Source: DATAES01 sp963721305 | Lineage (GTDB): Bacteria > Actinomycetota > Acidimicrobiia > Acidimicrobiales > JACDCH01 | DNA: 64,000 bases | Direction of reading: 5' to 3' | Assembly: GCA_963721305.1 (NCBI GenBank) | Contig: CAVRIR010000004.1 | Span: 372,001-436,000, forward strand | In this document: one piece after another, positions 8,572-17,843 of the stretch | Layout: each line of letters begins with the position of its first letter | Position numbering within the stretch: the stretch's first letter is position 1 | Notes under the pieces: model-generated | The model's input: the letters and a program-made list of their open reading frames with translations, nothing else | Databases searched by the model: none | Told to the model about the DNA's origin: nothing | Position numbers and translations under genes: made by a program

Positions 8572-9291
8572 GTGACGATCACTCGGATCACCGATTTCCG
8601 GTTCGAGTTCCCGGACTCCGGGACCACGCTGCAGTTCGAGGTGAGCGGCTTCGGTGTCCGTGCCCACGATCGGCGGATCGTGATCGACCCCTGGATGGCT
8701 TTCGATCAGCGCCGCCGCGACCCCGACGGTGTGGAGCGGTGGCAGCGCATCAGTGCCGAGCTGACGGCAGCCGATCTCGCACCCGAGGACGTCGACACCG
8801 TCCTGTTCACCCACCTCGACGGCGTCGGCTGGTCGGTCGGTCCGGATGGCGCCACGCCCAACTTTCCGAACGCACGTCACTTGATCCCGAGCGGAGAGCT
8901 CGAGGCGTTCGACGCGGGCAAGCGGGGCGAGACGGATGCGGTGACGGTCCTGCGCGACCACGGTCTGGTCGACGCCGTGGAGGCACCGCTCGTCGTCGAG
9001 CCGGGGGTCACGCTCGAGCCGGCGGCCGGGCACACCGTCCACAACACCGCGGTGCGGGTGACGGTCGACGGCGACGACGCGCTGTTCGTCGGCCACCTCT
9101 TTCTGCACCCCGCGCAGGTCCATCGTTACGACCGCGTCGTCGGCGACGAGGACCCCGAAGCGCTCTTGGCGACGCGCCGGGCGCTGCTCGACGACGCCGC
9201 GGCACGCGGCACGGTGCTCTACGGCGACCTGTGGGACTCGCCTGGGTGCGGCACCGTCAGGAAGGACGGCGACCAGTACGAGCTGGTCTGA
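8572..9291 (+). CDS. metallo-beta-lactamase-fold protein with degenerate metal site
   Basis: A 239-residue protein with the outline of the MBL fold: an early RIVIDPWM strand, the VLFTHLDGVGW segment where THxHxDH belongs, AGHTVHN, VGHLFLHPAQ and a late YGDLW. The metal ligands are largely lost: the first motif keeps a single His and Asp, and the GD of the fourth motif is GH. It may bind one metal, or none, or act on a different substrate. The start is GTG 8572, opposite to the Fe-S oxidoreductase, with 68 bases between them for both promoters. No partner is evident. Confidence 0.6.
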   Translation: MTITRITDFRFEFPDSGTTLQFEVSGFGVRAHDRRIVIDPWMAFDQRRRDPDGVERWQRISAELTAADLAPEDVDTVLFTHLDGVGWSVGPDGATPNFPNARHLIPSGELEAFDAGKRGETDAVTVLRDHGLVDAVEAPLVVEPGVTLEPAAGHTVHNTAVRVTVDGDDALFVGHLFLHPAQVHRYDRVVGDEDPEALLATRRALLDDAAARGTVLYGDLWDSPGCGTVRKDGDQYELV

Positions 9292-9306
9292 TGTGACCAG
9301 CCGCCT

Positions 9307-9732
9307 TCAGCCGTAGGCGGTGTTGTCGAGGTCGCGGACCATGCCCGCAAGCGACGCCAGCAGCTTCCGTGACAGGCCGGGCACCTCGTCGAGGACGGCG
9401 GAGAACTCCCGGGGTCCGAGCACGAGCAGCGTCATCGGCGACTCCGCCACGACCGTCGCCGTGCGAGGACCCTTGTCGAGCAAGGAGAGCTCGCCGATGC
9501 AGGCGCCTGTTCCGACGGTGGCGATCTTCCTGCCGTTGCGGACGATCTTCGCCTCGCCTTCCACGATCACGAAGCACTCTCGACCGGTCTCACCCTGCTT
9601 GGTCAGCTCCTTGCCGGCTGGGACGGTCGTCTCGTCGGAGGCTCGAGCGATGCGCTGGAGATCTCTCCGGTTGCACGCTGCGAACAGCGGCACCGCCGCC
9701 AGGTGGTCGAGATAGCTGCTGTTTCGTGCCAT
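9307..9732 (-). CDS. cyclic-nucleotide-binding domain protein
   Basis: A 141-residue protein that is nearly all one cNMP-binding domain. It has FAACNRRDLQRIARASDE, the barrel motif GETGRECFVIVEGEAKI and the phosphate-binding cassette CIGELSLLDKGPRTATV. In that cassette GELSLL and the Arg match the ligand pocket. There is no DNA-binding helix-turn-helix, so it is not a full CRP regulator; it probably senses a nucleotide and acts through protein contact. I chose ATG 9732 (MARNSSYLDHL). It is divergent from the winged-helix gene across about 115 bases. Confidence 0.8.
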   Translation of the reverse strand: MARNSSYLDHLAAVPLFAACNRRDLQRIARASDETTVPAGKELTKQGETGRECFVIVEGEAKIVRNGRKIATVGTGACIGELSLLDKGPRTATVVAESPMTLLVLGPREFSAVLDEVPGLSRKLLASLAGMVRDLDNTAYG

Positions 9733-9848
9733 GTTCTCTCCGGAGCGCGTGGCCCCCCAGCGGGGCGAGATCGGCGGAGAGCGTAGGCGCTCGACGCGCT
9801 TCACGTTCGTGAAACAAGCGCGAAACATCGCGCTCGTACCTTCCTCTC

Positions 9849-10328
9849 ATGGACGTTGTCCTCGTGCGCTGGCCCGCGGAAGAGCAGCGCCGTACCCAAC
9901 TCCGCGAAGATGGGGTTCCGAGGCTGCTGCTCGTCGATCAGGACGTGCCGCCTCCAAGGTCGGCTGACGATCTCGAGGATTGGGTGAGGGTCCCCGCGGA
10001 CGAGGTCGACCTGCATGCCCGCGTCGAGAACCTCGATCGCCGGGCGAAGACCCGCACGGAGGTCAAGCCGATGCTCGACGACGACGGCGTCTTGCGGGTC
10101 AACGGCTCGTGGGTCTCGCTGCCGCCGGTCGAGTGCCGCCTCACGAGCGCGCTCCTGTCGGGGTTCGGGTCGGTGGTCAGCCGCGCCGCGTTGTCGACGT
10201 CGGGTTGGCCGGAGGGCGCACCGGGGCGCAACGCGCTCGACGTCCACGTCCTTCGTCTGCGGCGGCGGATCGCTCCGCTCGGACTGACGATCCGCACGGT
10301 CCGCTCCCGCGGCTACCTGCTCGAGTAA
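9849..10328 (+). CDS. OmpR-type winged-helix protein without a recognisable receiver
   Basis: This 159-residue protein has an OmpR/PhoB-type winged helix in its C-terminal 90 residues (VLRVNGSWVSLPPVECRLTS, ALDVHVLRLRRRI and the wing TIRTVRSRGYLLE). The N-terminal 75 residues are compact and rich in charged residues (LVRWPAEEQRR, RLLLVDQDVPPP) but lack the acidic pocket and the phospho-Asp of a receiver. It therefore looks like an atypical response regulator that binds DNA without phosphorylation. It is divergent from the cNMP-binding gene, and a pairing of the two is possible but unproven. No kinase is nearby. Confidence 0.75.
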   Translation: MDVVLVRWPAEEQRRTQLREDGVPRLLLVDQDVPPPRSADDLEDWVRVPADEVDLHARVENLDRRAKTRTEVKPMLDDDGVLRVNGSWVSLPPVECRLTSALLSGFGSVVSRAALSTSGWPEGAPGRNALDVHVLRLRRRIAPLGLTIRTVRSRGYLLE

Positions 10329-10383
10329 CCGCCCGGAGGGCGCCGGGCCTTCGAGGGGGTGGACATCGCGGAGGCGCTTCGCG

Positions 10384-11124
10384 TCAGCCGGCTTGTGCTG
10401 CGACCTCCGCTGCGCCCGCGGCGGCTGCTTCAGGGTCGAGGTAACCGCTCGAGACCGGCGTCAGTGAGTCGTCGAACTCGTACACCAGCGGGTTGCCCGT
10501 CGGGACGTTGAGCTCGGTGATCTCGTGGTCGCTGATGCCGTCGAGGTGCTTGACCAGCGCCCGCAGCGAGTTGCCGTGCGCCGCGACCAGCACGACCCGT
10601 CCGGCGCGGAGGTCGGGGACGATGGCGTCCTCCCAGTACGGCAGCGTGCGCTCGAGGGTGTCCTTCAGGCACTCCGCCTTCGGGACCACGTGGGGCGGCA
10701 ACTCGCGATAGCGGGGGTCGTCGCTGACGTCGAACTCGCTGCCGGGCCGGATGTCGGGCGGACGGATGTCGTACGAGCGGCGCCAGATCTTGACCTGGTC
10801 GGCGCCGAACTCCTCGGCTGTCGCCTTCTTGTCCTTGCCCTGGAGGTCGCCGTAGTGGCGCTCGTTGAGCCGCCAGGACCGGTGGACCGGCAGCCAGGTC
10901 AGATCCATCTCGTCGAGGGTGATCCACGCGGTGCGGATGGCCCTGACCAGCACCGACGTGTGGAGGACGTCGGGCCGCACCCCCGCCTCTCGCAGCAGCT
11001 CGCCGGCCCTGCGGGCCTCTTCGACCCCTCGTTCGGACAGGTCGGCGTCGACCCAGCCCGTGAAGAGATTGCGGTCGTTCCAGTCGCTGCGGCCGTGGCG
11101 CAGCAGCACGAGGGTGGACGTCAC
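10384..11124 (-). CDS. gpmA: 2,3-bisphosphoglycerate-dependent phosphoglycerate mutase
   Basis: Glycolytic enzyme interconverting 3- and 2-phosphoglycerate through a phosphohistidine. It shows the catalytic motif LLRHGRSDWNDRNLFTGW (His near residue 9), SVLVRAIRTAW, the segment SWRLNERHYGDLQGKDK that contacts substrate, and the second catalytic histidine in VAAHGNSLRAL. Its length of 246 residues is normal, with an alanine-rich tail. The ATG at 11124 faces away from dnaK, so the roughly 100-base gap holds both promoters. Confidence 0.93.
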   Translation of the reverse strand: MTSTLVLLRHGRSDWNDRNLFTGWVDADLSERGVEEARRAGELLREAGVRPDVLHTSVLVRAIRTAWITLDEMDLTWLPVHRSWRLNERHYGDLQGKDKKATAEEFGADQVKIWRRSYDIRPPDIRPGSEFDVSDDPRYRELPPHVVPKAECLKDTLERTLPYWEDAIVPDLRAGRVVLVAAHGNSLRALVKHLDGISDHEITELNVPTGNPLVYEFDDSLTPVSSGYLDPEAAAAGAAEVAAQAG

Positions 11125-11142
11125 GATTCCCGACCTTACGAG

Positions 11143-11209
11143 GTTGCTAATGAGGGACTCAACTTTTATCGTGTGATGAGTTCAGGATTTGAACACCCCC
11201 TAGCAACTC
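11143..11209 (+). promoter_or_regulatory. dnaK promoter region with HAIR-like half-sites and inverted repeats
   Basis: The 100-base gap between gpmA and dnaK holds GTTGCTA-N7-ACTCAAC (11143-11163). Its right half matches the HspR-binding HAIR half-site ACTCAAG at six of seven bases; the left half matches poorly. GTTGCTA is also repeated in inverse as TAGCAAC at 11201-11207, and ACTCA/TGAGT pair across 11157-11181. HspR is encoded downstream, so autoregulation here is likely, but the exact operator is not certain. A GGAGG ribosome site precedes the dnaK ATG. Confidence 0.4.
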
Positions 11210-11225
11210 GTACTCGGAGGCACCC

Positions 11226-13076
11226 ATGCCCAAGGCCGTCGGTATCGACCTCGGCACCACCAACTCGGTCGTCAGCGTTCTCGAGGCGGGCGATCCCGTG
11301 GTCATTCCCAACTCCGAGGGGTCGCGTACGACCCCTTCGGTCGTCGCGTTCGCCAAGAACGGCGAGGTCCTCGTCGGTGAGGTGGCCAAGCGCCAGTCGA
11401 TCACCAACCCGGACCGCACCATCCGGTCGGTCAAGCGCCACATGGGCACGAACTGGACGATCGACATCGACGGCAAGAAGTACACCCCGCAGGAGATCAG
11501 CGCGCGCACACTGATGAAGCTCAAGCGCGATGCCGAGTCCTACCTCGGCGACACCGTCACGCAGGCGGTCGTCACCGTGCCCGCGTACTTCGACGACGCG
11601 GAGCGCACGGCCACGAAGGAGGCCGGCCAGATCGCCGGGCTCGAGGTGCTGCGAATCATCAACGAGCCGACCGCGGCCGCGCTCGCGTACGGGCTCGACA
11701 AGGAAGGCGCCGACCAGACCATCCTCGTGTTCGACCTCGGTGGCGGCACGTTCGACGTGTCGATCCTCGAGATCGGCGACGGCGTGTTCGAAGTGAAGTC
11801 CACCCACGGCGACACCCAGCTCGGTGGTGACGACTGGGATCAGCGCGTCATCGACTGGCTGGTCGAGTCGTTCAAGGCCGCGCACGGCGTCGATCTGTCG
11901 AAGGACAACATGGCGGTGCAGCGGCTGAAGGAAGCCGCTGAGAAGGCGAAGATCGAGCTGTCGCAGGTGCAGCAGACGCAGATCAACCTGCCGTTCATCA
12001 CCGCGACGGCCGAAGGCCCGCTGCATCTCGACGAGCAGCTGTCGCGCGCGAAGTTCCAAGAGCTCACCGCCGACCTGCTCGATCGCTGCCGCTCGCCGTT
12101 CGAGCAGGCGATCAAGGACGCAGGGCTCAGCAAGGAGCAGATCGACCACGTCATCCTGGTGGGCGGCTCGACGCGCATGCCCGCGGTGCAGGACCTCGTG
12201 CAGCAGTTCACCGGCAAGGAGCCCAACAAGGGCGTCAACCCGGACGAGGTCGTCGCTGTCGGTGCCGCGATCCAAGCCGGCGTGCTCAAGGGTGACGTGA
12301 AGGACGTCCTCCTGCTCGACGTCACGCCGTTGTCGCTCGGTATCGAGACCAAGGGTGGCGTGATGACCAAGCTCATCGAGCGCAACACCACGATCCCGAC
12401 GCGGCGCACCGAGGTCTTCACGACTGCGGAGGACATGCAGCCGTCGGTCGAGATCCACGTGCTCCAGGGCGAGCGCGAGATGGCGCAGTTCAACAAGACG
12501 CTCGGCAAGTTCCAGCTCGTCGATCTGCCGCCGGCGCCGCGAGGCGTTCCGCAGATCGAGGTCACGTTCGACATCGACGCGAACGGCATCGTGCACGTGT
12601 CCGCAAAGGACCGCGCCACGAGCAAGGAGCAGTCGATGACGATCACGGGCCAGTCCTCGCTCGGCAAGGACCAGATCGATCAGATGGTCCGCGACGCCGA
12701 GTCGCATGCCGAAGAGGACCGTCGCCGGCGCGACGAGGCCGAGGCCCGCAACAACGCCGACACGCTCGTGTACCAGACCGAGAAGCTGCTGCGTGAGCAG
12801 GGCGACAAGATCTCGGGCGACGAGAAGGCCTCGGTCGAGTCGGCCCTTGCGGATCTCAAGACCGCGCTCGCCGGCACCGATGTCGAGGCGATCAAGACCG
12901 CGACCGAGCGTCTCATGACCACCTCGCAGGACTTCACCCAGAAGCTCTACGAGGCGGCGTCGGCAGACGACCGCGACCACGCGCAAGGCGGCGCAACCGG
13001 TGGTGGCTCGACGCCGCCGCCGAACGATGACGATGTCGTCGACGCCGAGATCGTCGACGAGGACAAGTCCGCCTGA
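11226..13076 (+). CDS. dnaK: molecular chaperone DnaK (Hsp70)
   Basis: ATP-driven Hsp70 chaperone of 616 residues, intact. The nucleotide-binding domain opens with KAVGIDLGTTNSVVSVLEAG and contains the phosphate loops VFDLGGGTFDVSIL and VILVGGSTRMPAVQ. The substrate-binding domain begins after the linker segment VLLLDVTPLSLGIETKGGV and ends in a helical lid plus an acidic tail (DDDVVDAEIVDEDKSA). First gene of dnaK-grpE-dnaJ-hspR; grpE follows after 5 bases. Heat induction through HspR is expected from the operon make-up. Confidence 0.98.
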   Translation: MPKAVGIDLGTTNSVVSVLEAGDPVVIPNSEGSRTTPSVVAFAKNGEVLVGEVAKRQSITNPDRTIRSVKRHMGTNWTIDIDGKKYTPQEISARTLMKLKRDAESYLGDTVTQAVVTVPAYFDDAERTATKEAGQIAGLEVLRIINEPTAAALAYGLDKEGADQTILVFDLGGGTFDVSILEIGDGVFEVKSTHGDTQLGGDDWDQRVIDWLVESFKAAHGVDLSKDNMAVQRLKEAAEKAKIELSQVQQTQINLPFITATAEGPLHLDEQLSRAKFQELTADLLDRCRSPFEQAIKDAGLSKEQIDHVILVGGSTRMPAVQDLVQQFTGKEPNKGVNPDEVVAVGAAIQAGVLKGDVKDVLLLDVTPLSLGIETKGGVMTKLIERNTTIPTRRTEVFTTAEDMQPSVEIHVLQGEREMAQFNKTLGKFQLVDLPPAPRGVPQIEVTFDIDANGIVHVSAKDRATSKEQSMTITGQSSLGKDQIDQMVRDAESHAEEDRRRRDEAEARNNADTLVYQTEKLLREQGDKISGDEKASVESALADLKTALAGTDVEAIKTATERLMTTSQDFTQKLYEAASADDRDHAQGGATGGGSTPPPNDDDVVDAEIVDEDKSA

Positions 13077-13081
13077 CGGCC

Positions 13082-13594
13082 ATGACGGACTCCCAACCAA
13101 TGCCGAACGAGAAGGCCCCGCCCGAGCTCGCCGAGGACGACGAGCTCGCGGCGGCGGCCGAAGAGATCGAGCAGGACATCTCTGCGATCGCGCAACAGCG
13201 CGACGAGTACCTCGCGCTCGCGCAGCGATTGCAGGCCGAGTTCGAGAACTTCAAGAAGCAGACCATGCGTCGCAACGCCGAGGAGGTCGAGCGCGCCAGT
13301 GGGCGTCTTGCCGAGCAACTGCTCCCGGTGCTCGACGCGTTCGACAACGCCATCATCCACGGTGTCGAAGGCGTGAGCCCGTTGCACAAGGCGCTGTTCG
13401 ACGTGCTGCAGAAGGAAGGCCTCGAACTCATCCTGACGGATGGCGTCGCTTTCGATCCGAACCACCACGAAGCAGTCATGCACGAGCCTGCTGACGAAGA
13501 TGACACCGAGCCGACGGTCAGCGAGACGCTGCGCACGGGTTACTCGTGGAAGGGCAAGGTGCTGCGTCCTGCGATGGTGAAGGTCCGCGGGTAG
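13082..13594 (+). CDS. grpE: nucleotide exchange factor GrpE
   Basis: A 170-residue co-chaperone that releases ADP from DnaK. It has an acidic N-terminus, a long coiled coil (AQQRDEYLALAQRLQAEFEN, then FKKQTMRRNAEEVERASGRL) and the C-terminal beta domain. That domain carries AFDPNHHEAVMHEP and ends in the signature TLRTGYSWKGKVLRPAMVKV. It sits 5 bases after dnaK and 8 bases before dnaJ, in the same operon. The frame is intact. Confidence 0.96.
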   Translation: MTDSQPMPNEKAPPELAEDDELAAAAEEIEQDISAIAQQRDEYLALAQRLQAEFENFKKQTMRRNAEEVERASGRLAEQLLPVLDAFDNAIIHGVEGVSPLHKALFDVLQKEGLELILTDGVAFDPNHHEAVMHEPADEDDTEPTVSETLRTGYSWKGKVLRPAMVKVRG

Positions 13595-13602
13595 GAGGAT
13601 CC

Positions 13603-14735
13603 ATGCCTCCCCAGCGGGAGTGGTTCGAGAAGGATTACTACGCGATCCTCGGCGTGCCGGAGACGGCAACCGCCAAGGAGCTCAAGAGCGCGTACCGCAA
13701 GCTGTCGCGCCAGAACCACCCGGACGCGAATCCGGGCGACGCCGTCGGCGGAGGAACGGTTCAAGGAGATCTCCGCGGCATACGACGTGGTCGGCGACGC
13801 AGAACGTCGCAAGGAGTACGACGAGGTTCGCCGTATGGGTCCCGTGGCCGGCGGCTTCGGTGGCGCCGGACCCGGCGGGTTCACGTTCACCAACGACAAC
13901 CTCGGTGATCTCGGCGACCTGTTCGGCAACCTGTTCAACCGCGGCCGAGGCCGCGGTCGCGGTGGCGCGCAAGGTCCCGCGTCCGCAGGTCCGCAACGCG
14001 GCGTCGACCTCGAGACCGAGTTGCAGCTCTCGTTCGAGGGCGCGGTGCAGGGCGTCACCACGACGGTCAACCTGACGAGTGACGTCGCGTGCCACACCTG
14101 TCACGGCACCGGCGCCAAGCCCGGCACCATGCCGACGCAGTGCCCGCGTTGTGGCGGTCGCGGTGTGCTCGACGAGAACCAGGGTTTCTTCTCGTTCAGC
14201 CAGCCGTGCCCACAGTGCGGTGGCGTCGGCGTGATCGTCGAGGAGCCGTGCCCCACGTGTCATGGCTCGGGCACCGAGCTACGAGCGCGCCAGGTGAAGG
14301 TCCGCATCCCCGCCGGCGTGCAGGACGGGCAACGCATTCGCCTGAAGGGCCGCGGCGGTCCTGGCCGCAACGGCGGACCGAACGGCGACCTGTATGTCGT
14401 CACGCAGCGTCGATCCGCACCCGTTGTTCGGTCGTCGCGACGACGACCTCACGATCACGGTGCCGATCACGTTCGCGGAGGCAGCGCTCGGCGCGGAGGT
14501 CAAGGTGCCGACGCTCGAGGGCACGCCCGTCACGATCAAGGTGCCCGCCGGGACCCGATCCGGCCGCACGTTCCGGGTCAAGGGTCGCGGTGTCGCGGCC
14601 AGCAGGAAGGGTGGCGATCTCCTCGTCACGGTCGAGGTCGCGGTGCCCTCGAAGCTGTCCGCCGACGAGCGCAGGGCGGTCGAGGCGTTGGCGGCCGCGT
14701 CCGACGAGTCACCGCGCGCACATCTGGGGGTATAG
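13603..14735 (+). CDS. dnaJ: chaperone DnaJ (Hsp40), two frameshifts
   Basis: Type I Hsp40 of about 377 residues. It has a J domain (DYYAILGVPETATAKELKSA, with HPD in RQNHPDANPG), a Gly-rich linker, four zinc motifs (CHTCHGTG, CPRCGGRG, CPQCGGVG, CPTCHGSG) and a C-terminal substrate domain. One extra base near 13744 shifts the frame inside the J domain (it resumes AEERFKEISAAYDVVGDAE). A second near 14406 shifts it in the C-terminal domain (it resumes DPHPLFGRRDDDLTITVPI). All domains are otherwise complete and canonical, so sequence error is the simplest reading. A strong AGGAGG precedes the ATG. Confidence 0.93.
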
Positions 14736-14738
14736 CGA

Positions 14739-15108
14739 ATGGCAAGCGAACGCAATCGCGCGGTCTACGTGATCTCGGTGGCCGCAGAGCTCGCCGGCGT
14801 CCACCCGCAGACGCTGCGTATCTACGAGCGCAAGGGTCTGGTCGATCCGGCGCGAACAGTCGGCGGTAGTCGTCGCTACAGCGACGCCGACATCAACGCA
14901 GGCGCGCCGCATCCAAGAGCTGACCAACGAAGGACTGAACCTCGCGGGCGTCAAACGGGTGCTCGCGCTCGAGGCCCAGCTCGACGAGCTCCGTGCCGTG
15001 CTCGCCGAAACCCGTGCTGCTGCACAGGCTGCCGTCGATCGCACGCATCGGCAGTACCGCCGCGACCTCGTTCCCCTGAAGCAAGCCGTCGTGCTGTACG
15101 ACCGCTGA
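14739..15108 (+). CDS. hspR: heat-shock repressor HspR (MerR family), frameshifted
   Basis: MerR-family repressor that binds HAIR sites and, with DnaK, shuts off the dnaK operon and clpB. The helix-turn-helix reads YVISVAAELAGVHPQTLRIY, then ERKGLVDPARTVGGSRRYSD. After one extra base near 14901 the frame resumes RRIQELTNEGLNLAGVKRVL, followed by a coiled coil with LDELRAVLAETRAAAQAAV. Total length is about 123 residues, normal for the family. It begins 3 bases after the dnaJ stop. The frameshift would destroy the dimer helix if real. Confidence 0.93.
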
Positions 15109-15147
15109 CCCGTTCCCTCAGATCACAAGAGCTTCAAAGGATCCACC

Positions 15148-17630
15148 ATGGCCCTCGATCCGAATCGCTGGACGATCAAGACCCAAGAGGCGTTCACGCA
15201 GGCCACCGAGGCGGCGCGGGCGAACAGCAACCCCGAGGTCACGCCCGACCATCTCCTCGCCGCGCTCCTGCGGCAGGAGGAGGGCGTCGTGCTGCCGATC
15301 CTGAACCGGGTCGGCACGCAACCGTTGTCCGTTCGCAACGCCGCTGACGAAGCGGTCGCGAAGCTGCCGAAGGCGTACGGCACCGACGTGCGTCTGTCGC
15401 GCGAGACGCAGCAGACGCTGGATGCCGCCGACAAGGCGCGTGCCGAGATGGGCGACGAGTACCTCTCGACCGAGCACCTGCTCCTCGCGCTGGCGGACCG
15501 TTTGGGCGTCAAGCGCGAGGACCTGCTCGCCGCGCTGCGAGAGGTGCGCGGCAGCCATCGCGTCACCAGCCAGAACCCAGAGGAGCAGTACCAAGCGCTC
15601 GAGAAGTACGGACGCGATCTCACCGAAGAGGCGCGCAAAGGCAAGCTCGATCCTGTCATCGGTCGCGACGACGAGATCCGGCGCGTGATCCAGGTGCTGT
15701 CGCGCCGCACGAAGAACAACCCGGTGCTGATCGGCGAGCCCGGTGTCGGCAAGACCGCGATCGTCGAGGGTCTCGCTCGCCGCATCGTCGAGGGCGACGT
15801 GCCCGAGAACCTGAAGAACCGGCGGCTTGATCTCGCTCGACCTCGGTTCGATGGTCGCGGGCGCCAAGTACCGCGGCGAGTTCGAAGAGCGGCTGAAGGC
15901 GGTGCTCAAGGAGATCGCGGACGCCGAGGGTGAAGTCGTCACGTTCATCGACGAGCTGCACACGATCGTCGGCGCCGGCGCGGCCGAGGGCGCGATGGAC
16001 GCGGGCAACATGATCAAGCCGATGCTCGCCCGCGGTGAGTTGCGCTTGGTGGGTGCGACGACGCTCGACGAGTACCGCAAGCGCATCGAGAAGGACGCAG
16101 CGCTCGAGCGTCGCTTCCAGCCCGTCTTCGTCGGTCAGCCCTCGGTCGAGGACACGATCGCCATCCTTCGTGGCCTGAAGGAGCGCTACGAGGTACACCA
16201 CGGCGTGCGCATCCAGGACGCCGCGCTCGTTGCGGCGGCTGTGTTGTCCGACCGCTATCTCACGGGTCGCTTCCTGCCCGACAAGGCGATCGACCTCGTC
16301 GACGAGGCCGCGAGCAAGCTGCGCATCGAGATCGACTCGATGCCGCTCGAGATCGATGTCGTCGAGCGTCGCATCCGGCAGCTCGAGATCGAGGGCGTCG
16401 CGCTCGGCGAAGGAGACCGACACCGCATCGCAAGAGCGGTTGGCGGCGCTCGACAACGAGCTCGCGAACCTCAACGAGCAGAAATCGGCGATGGTTGCCC
16501 ACTGGCAGTCGGAGAAGGACGCCATCGGCACGATTCGCACGCTGAAGGAGCAGCTCGAGGAGCGCCGGGGCGAGCTCGAGCGCGAGACCGATCTCGAGCG
16601 CGCCGCCGAAGTCCGCTACGGCGTGATCCCCGATCTCGAACGGCAGGTCGAGGAGGCGACGAAGCGCCTCGCCGAGCTGCAAGGCGACCAGAAGATGTTG
16701 AAGGAAGAGGTCGACGAGGAAGACGTCGCCGAGGTCGTGAGCAAGTGGACCGGCGTGCCGGTCAGCCGGCTGATGGAAGGCGAGCTGCACAAGCTCCTTC
16801 GCCTCGAGGACGTGTTGCACGAACGCGTGGTCGGTCAGGACGAAGCAGTGCACGCGGTGGCCAACGCGATTCGTCGCAGCCGCGCGGGCTTGTCCGACCC
16901 GCACCGGCCGATCGGTTCGTTCCTCTTCCTCGGTCCGACGGGCGTCGGCAAGACCGAGTTGGCACGCGCACTTGCAGACTTCCTGTTCGACGACGAGCGC
17001 GCCATGGTCCGCATCGACATGAGCGAGTACCAGGAGAAGCACACAGTGTCGCGTCTCATCGGCGCGCCTCCCGGCTACGTCGGCTACGACGAGGGCGGTC
17101 AGCTGACCGAGGCCGTGCGGCGTCGTCCGTACGCGGTCGTGCTGCTCGACGAGATCGAGAAGGCGCACGCCGAGGTCTTCAACGTGTTGTTGCAGTTGCT
17201 CGACGACGGCCGGCTCACCGACGGCCAAGGACGCACGGTCGACTTCACCAACGTGGTGTTGATCATGACGTCGAACTTGCCGGGTGATCCGAAGGGGTTC
17301 TTCAAGCCCGAGTTCGTCAACCGCATCGACGACATCATCCGGTTCCGCGCGCTGACGGAAGACGACCTCGAACGCATCGTCGGCATCCAGATCGGTCACT
17401 TGCGCGACCGTCTGGCCGCTCGGCGCATCGATCTCGAAGTCACGTCAGCGGCGACGTCGTTGATCGCACGCGAGGGCTACGACCCTTCGTTCGGTGCACG
17501 GCCGCTGAAGCGCGTGATCCAACGCGAGATCGGCGATCGCCTCGCCACAGCGCTGCTCGACGGCACCATCACCGAAGGCGATGCCGTCACCGTCGATGCC
17601 GACGGCGATCACCTCGTCGTCCGCACCTGA
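15148..17630 (+). CDS. clpB: ATP-dependent disaggregase ClpB, two frameshifts
   Basis: Hsp100 disaggregase of about 828 residues, working with DnaK on protein aggregates. It has an N-terminal Clp repeat domain (NRWTIKTQEAFTQATEAARA), a first AAA+ module with Walker A GEPGVGKT, a middle coiled-coil domain (QSEKDAIGTIRTLKEQLEER), a second AAA+ module with GPTGVGKTELA and a C-terminal small domain. Extra bases near 15827 (it resumes ISLDLGSMVAGAKYRGEF) and 16410 (it resumes KETDTASQERLAALDNE) break the frame; both flanks are canonical. It follows hspR by 39 bases, so it is probably in the HspR regulon. Confidence 0.94.
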
Positions 17631-17746
17631 GACGCCGGCGACTCGGGCTCGCTGGTCACGGAAAACGGCGCGTGTGCCACGAACAGTGATCTCGTACCTT
17701 GCCGGACTAGGGAGAGCACTGAGGGCGGAGTTCGAGGTGCAACAGT

Positions 17747-17774
17747 CCGCCCGCCTGCCGCGCGGGCGGGATTT
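17747..17774 (+). terminator. candidate hairpin terminator after clpB
   Basis: CCGCCCGC, a 7-base loop and GCGGGCGG form an 8-bp GC-only stem followed by a short GATTT. It lies in the 213-base gap between clpB and purA, in which I see no gene. The T tract is short, so termination is plausible only. Confidence 0.4.
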
Positions 17775-17843
17775 ACTCGACGGGCTTCGCTTCGTGGGCA
17801 AGTAAGCTCGCTCGGTCCTATTCGCAGATGAAGGAGCACCGAC

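Noticed and set aside
11166..13100. Long open minus-strand frame of over 600 codons opposite dnaK
   Set aside because: It is an antisense reading of dnaK with Arg/Asp/Leu-rich low-complexity protein and no domain; high GC makes such frames common.
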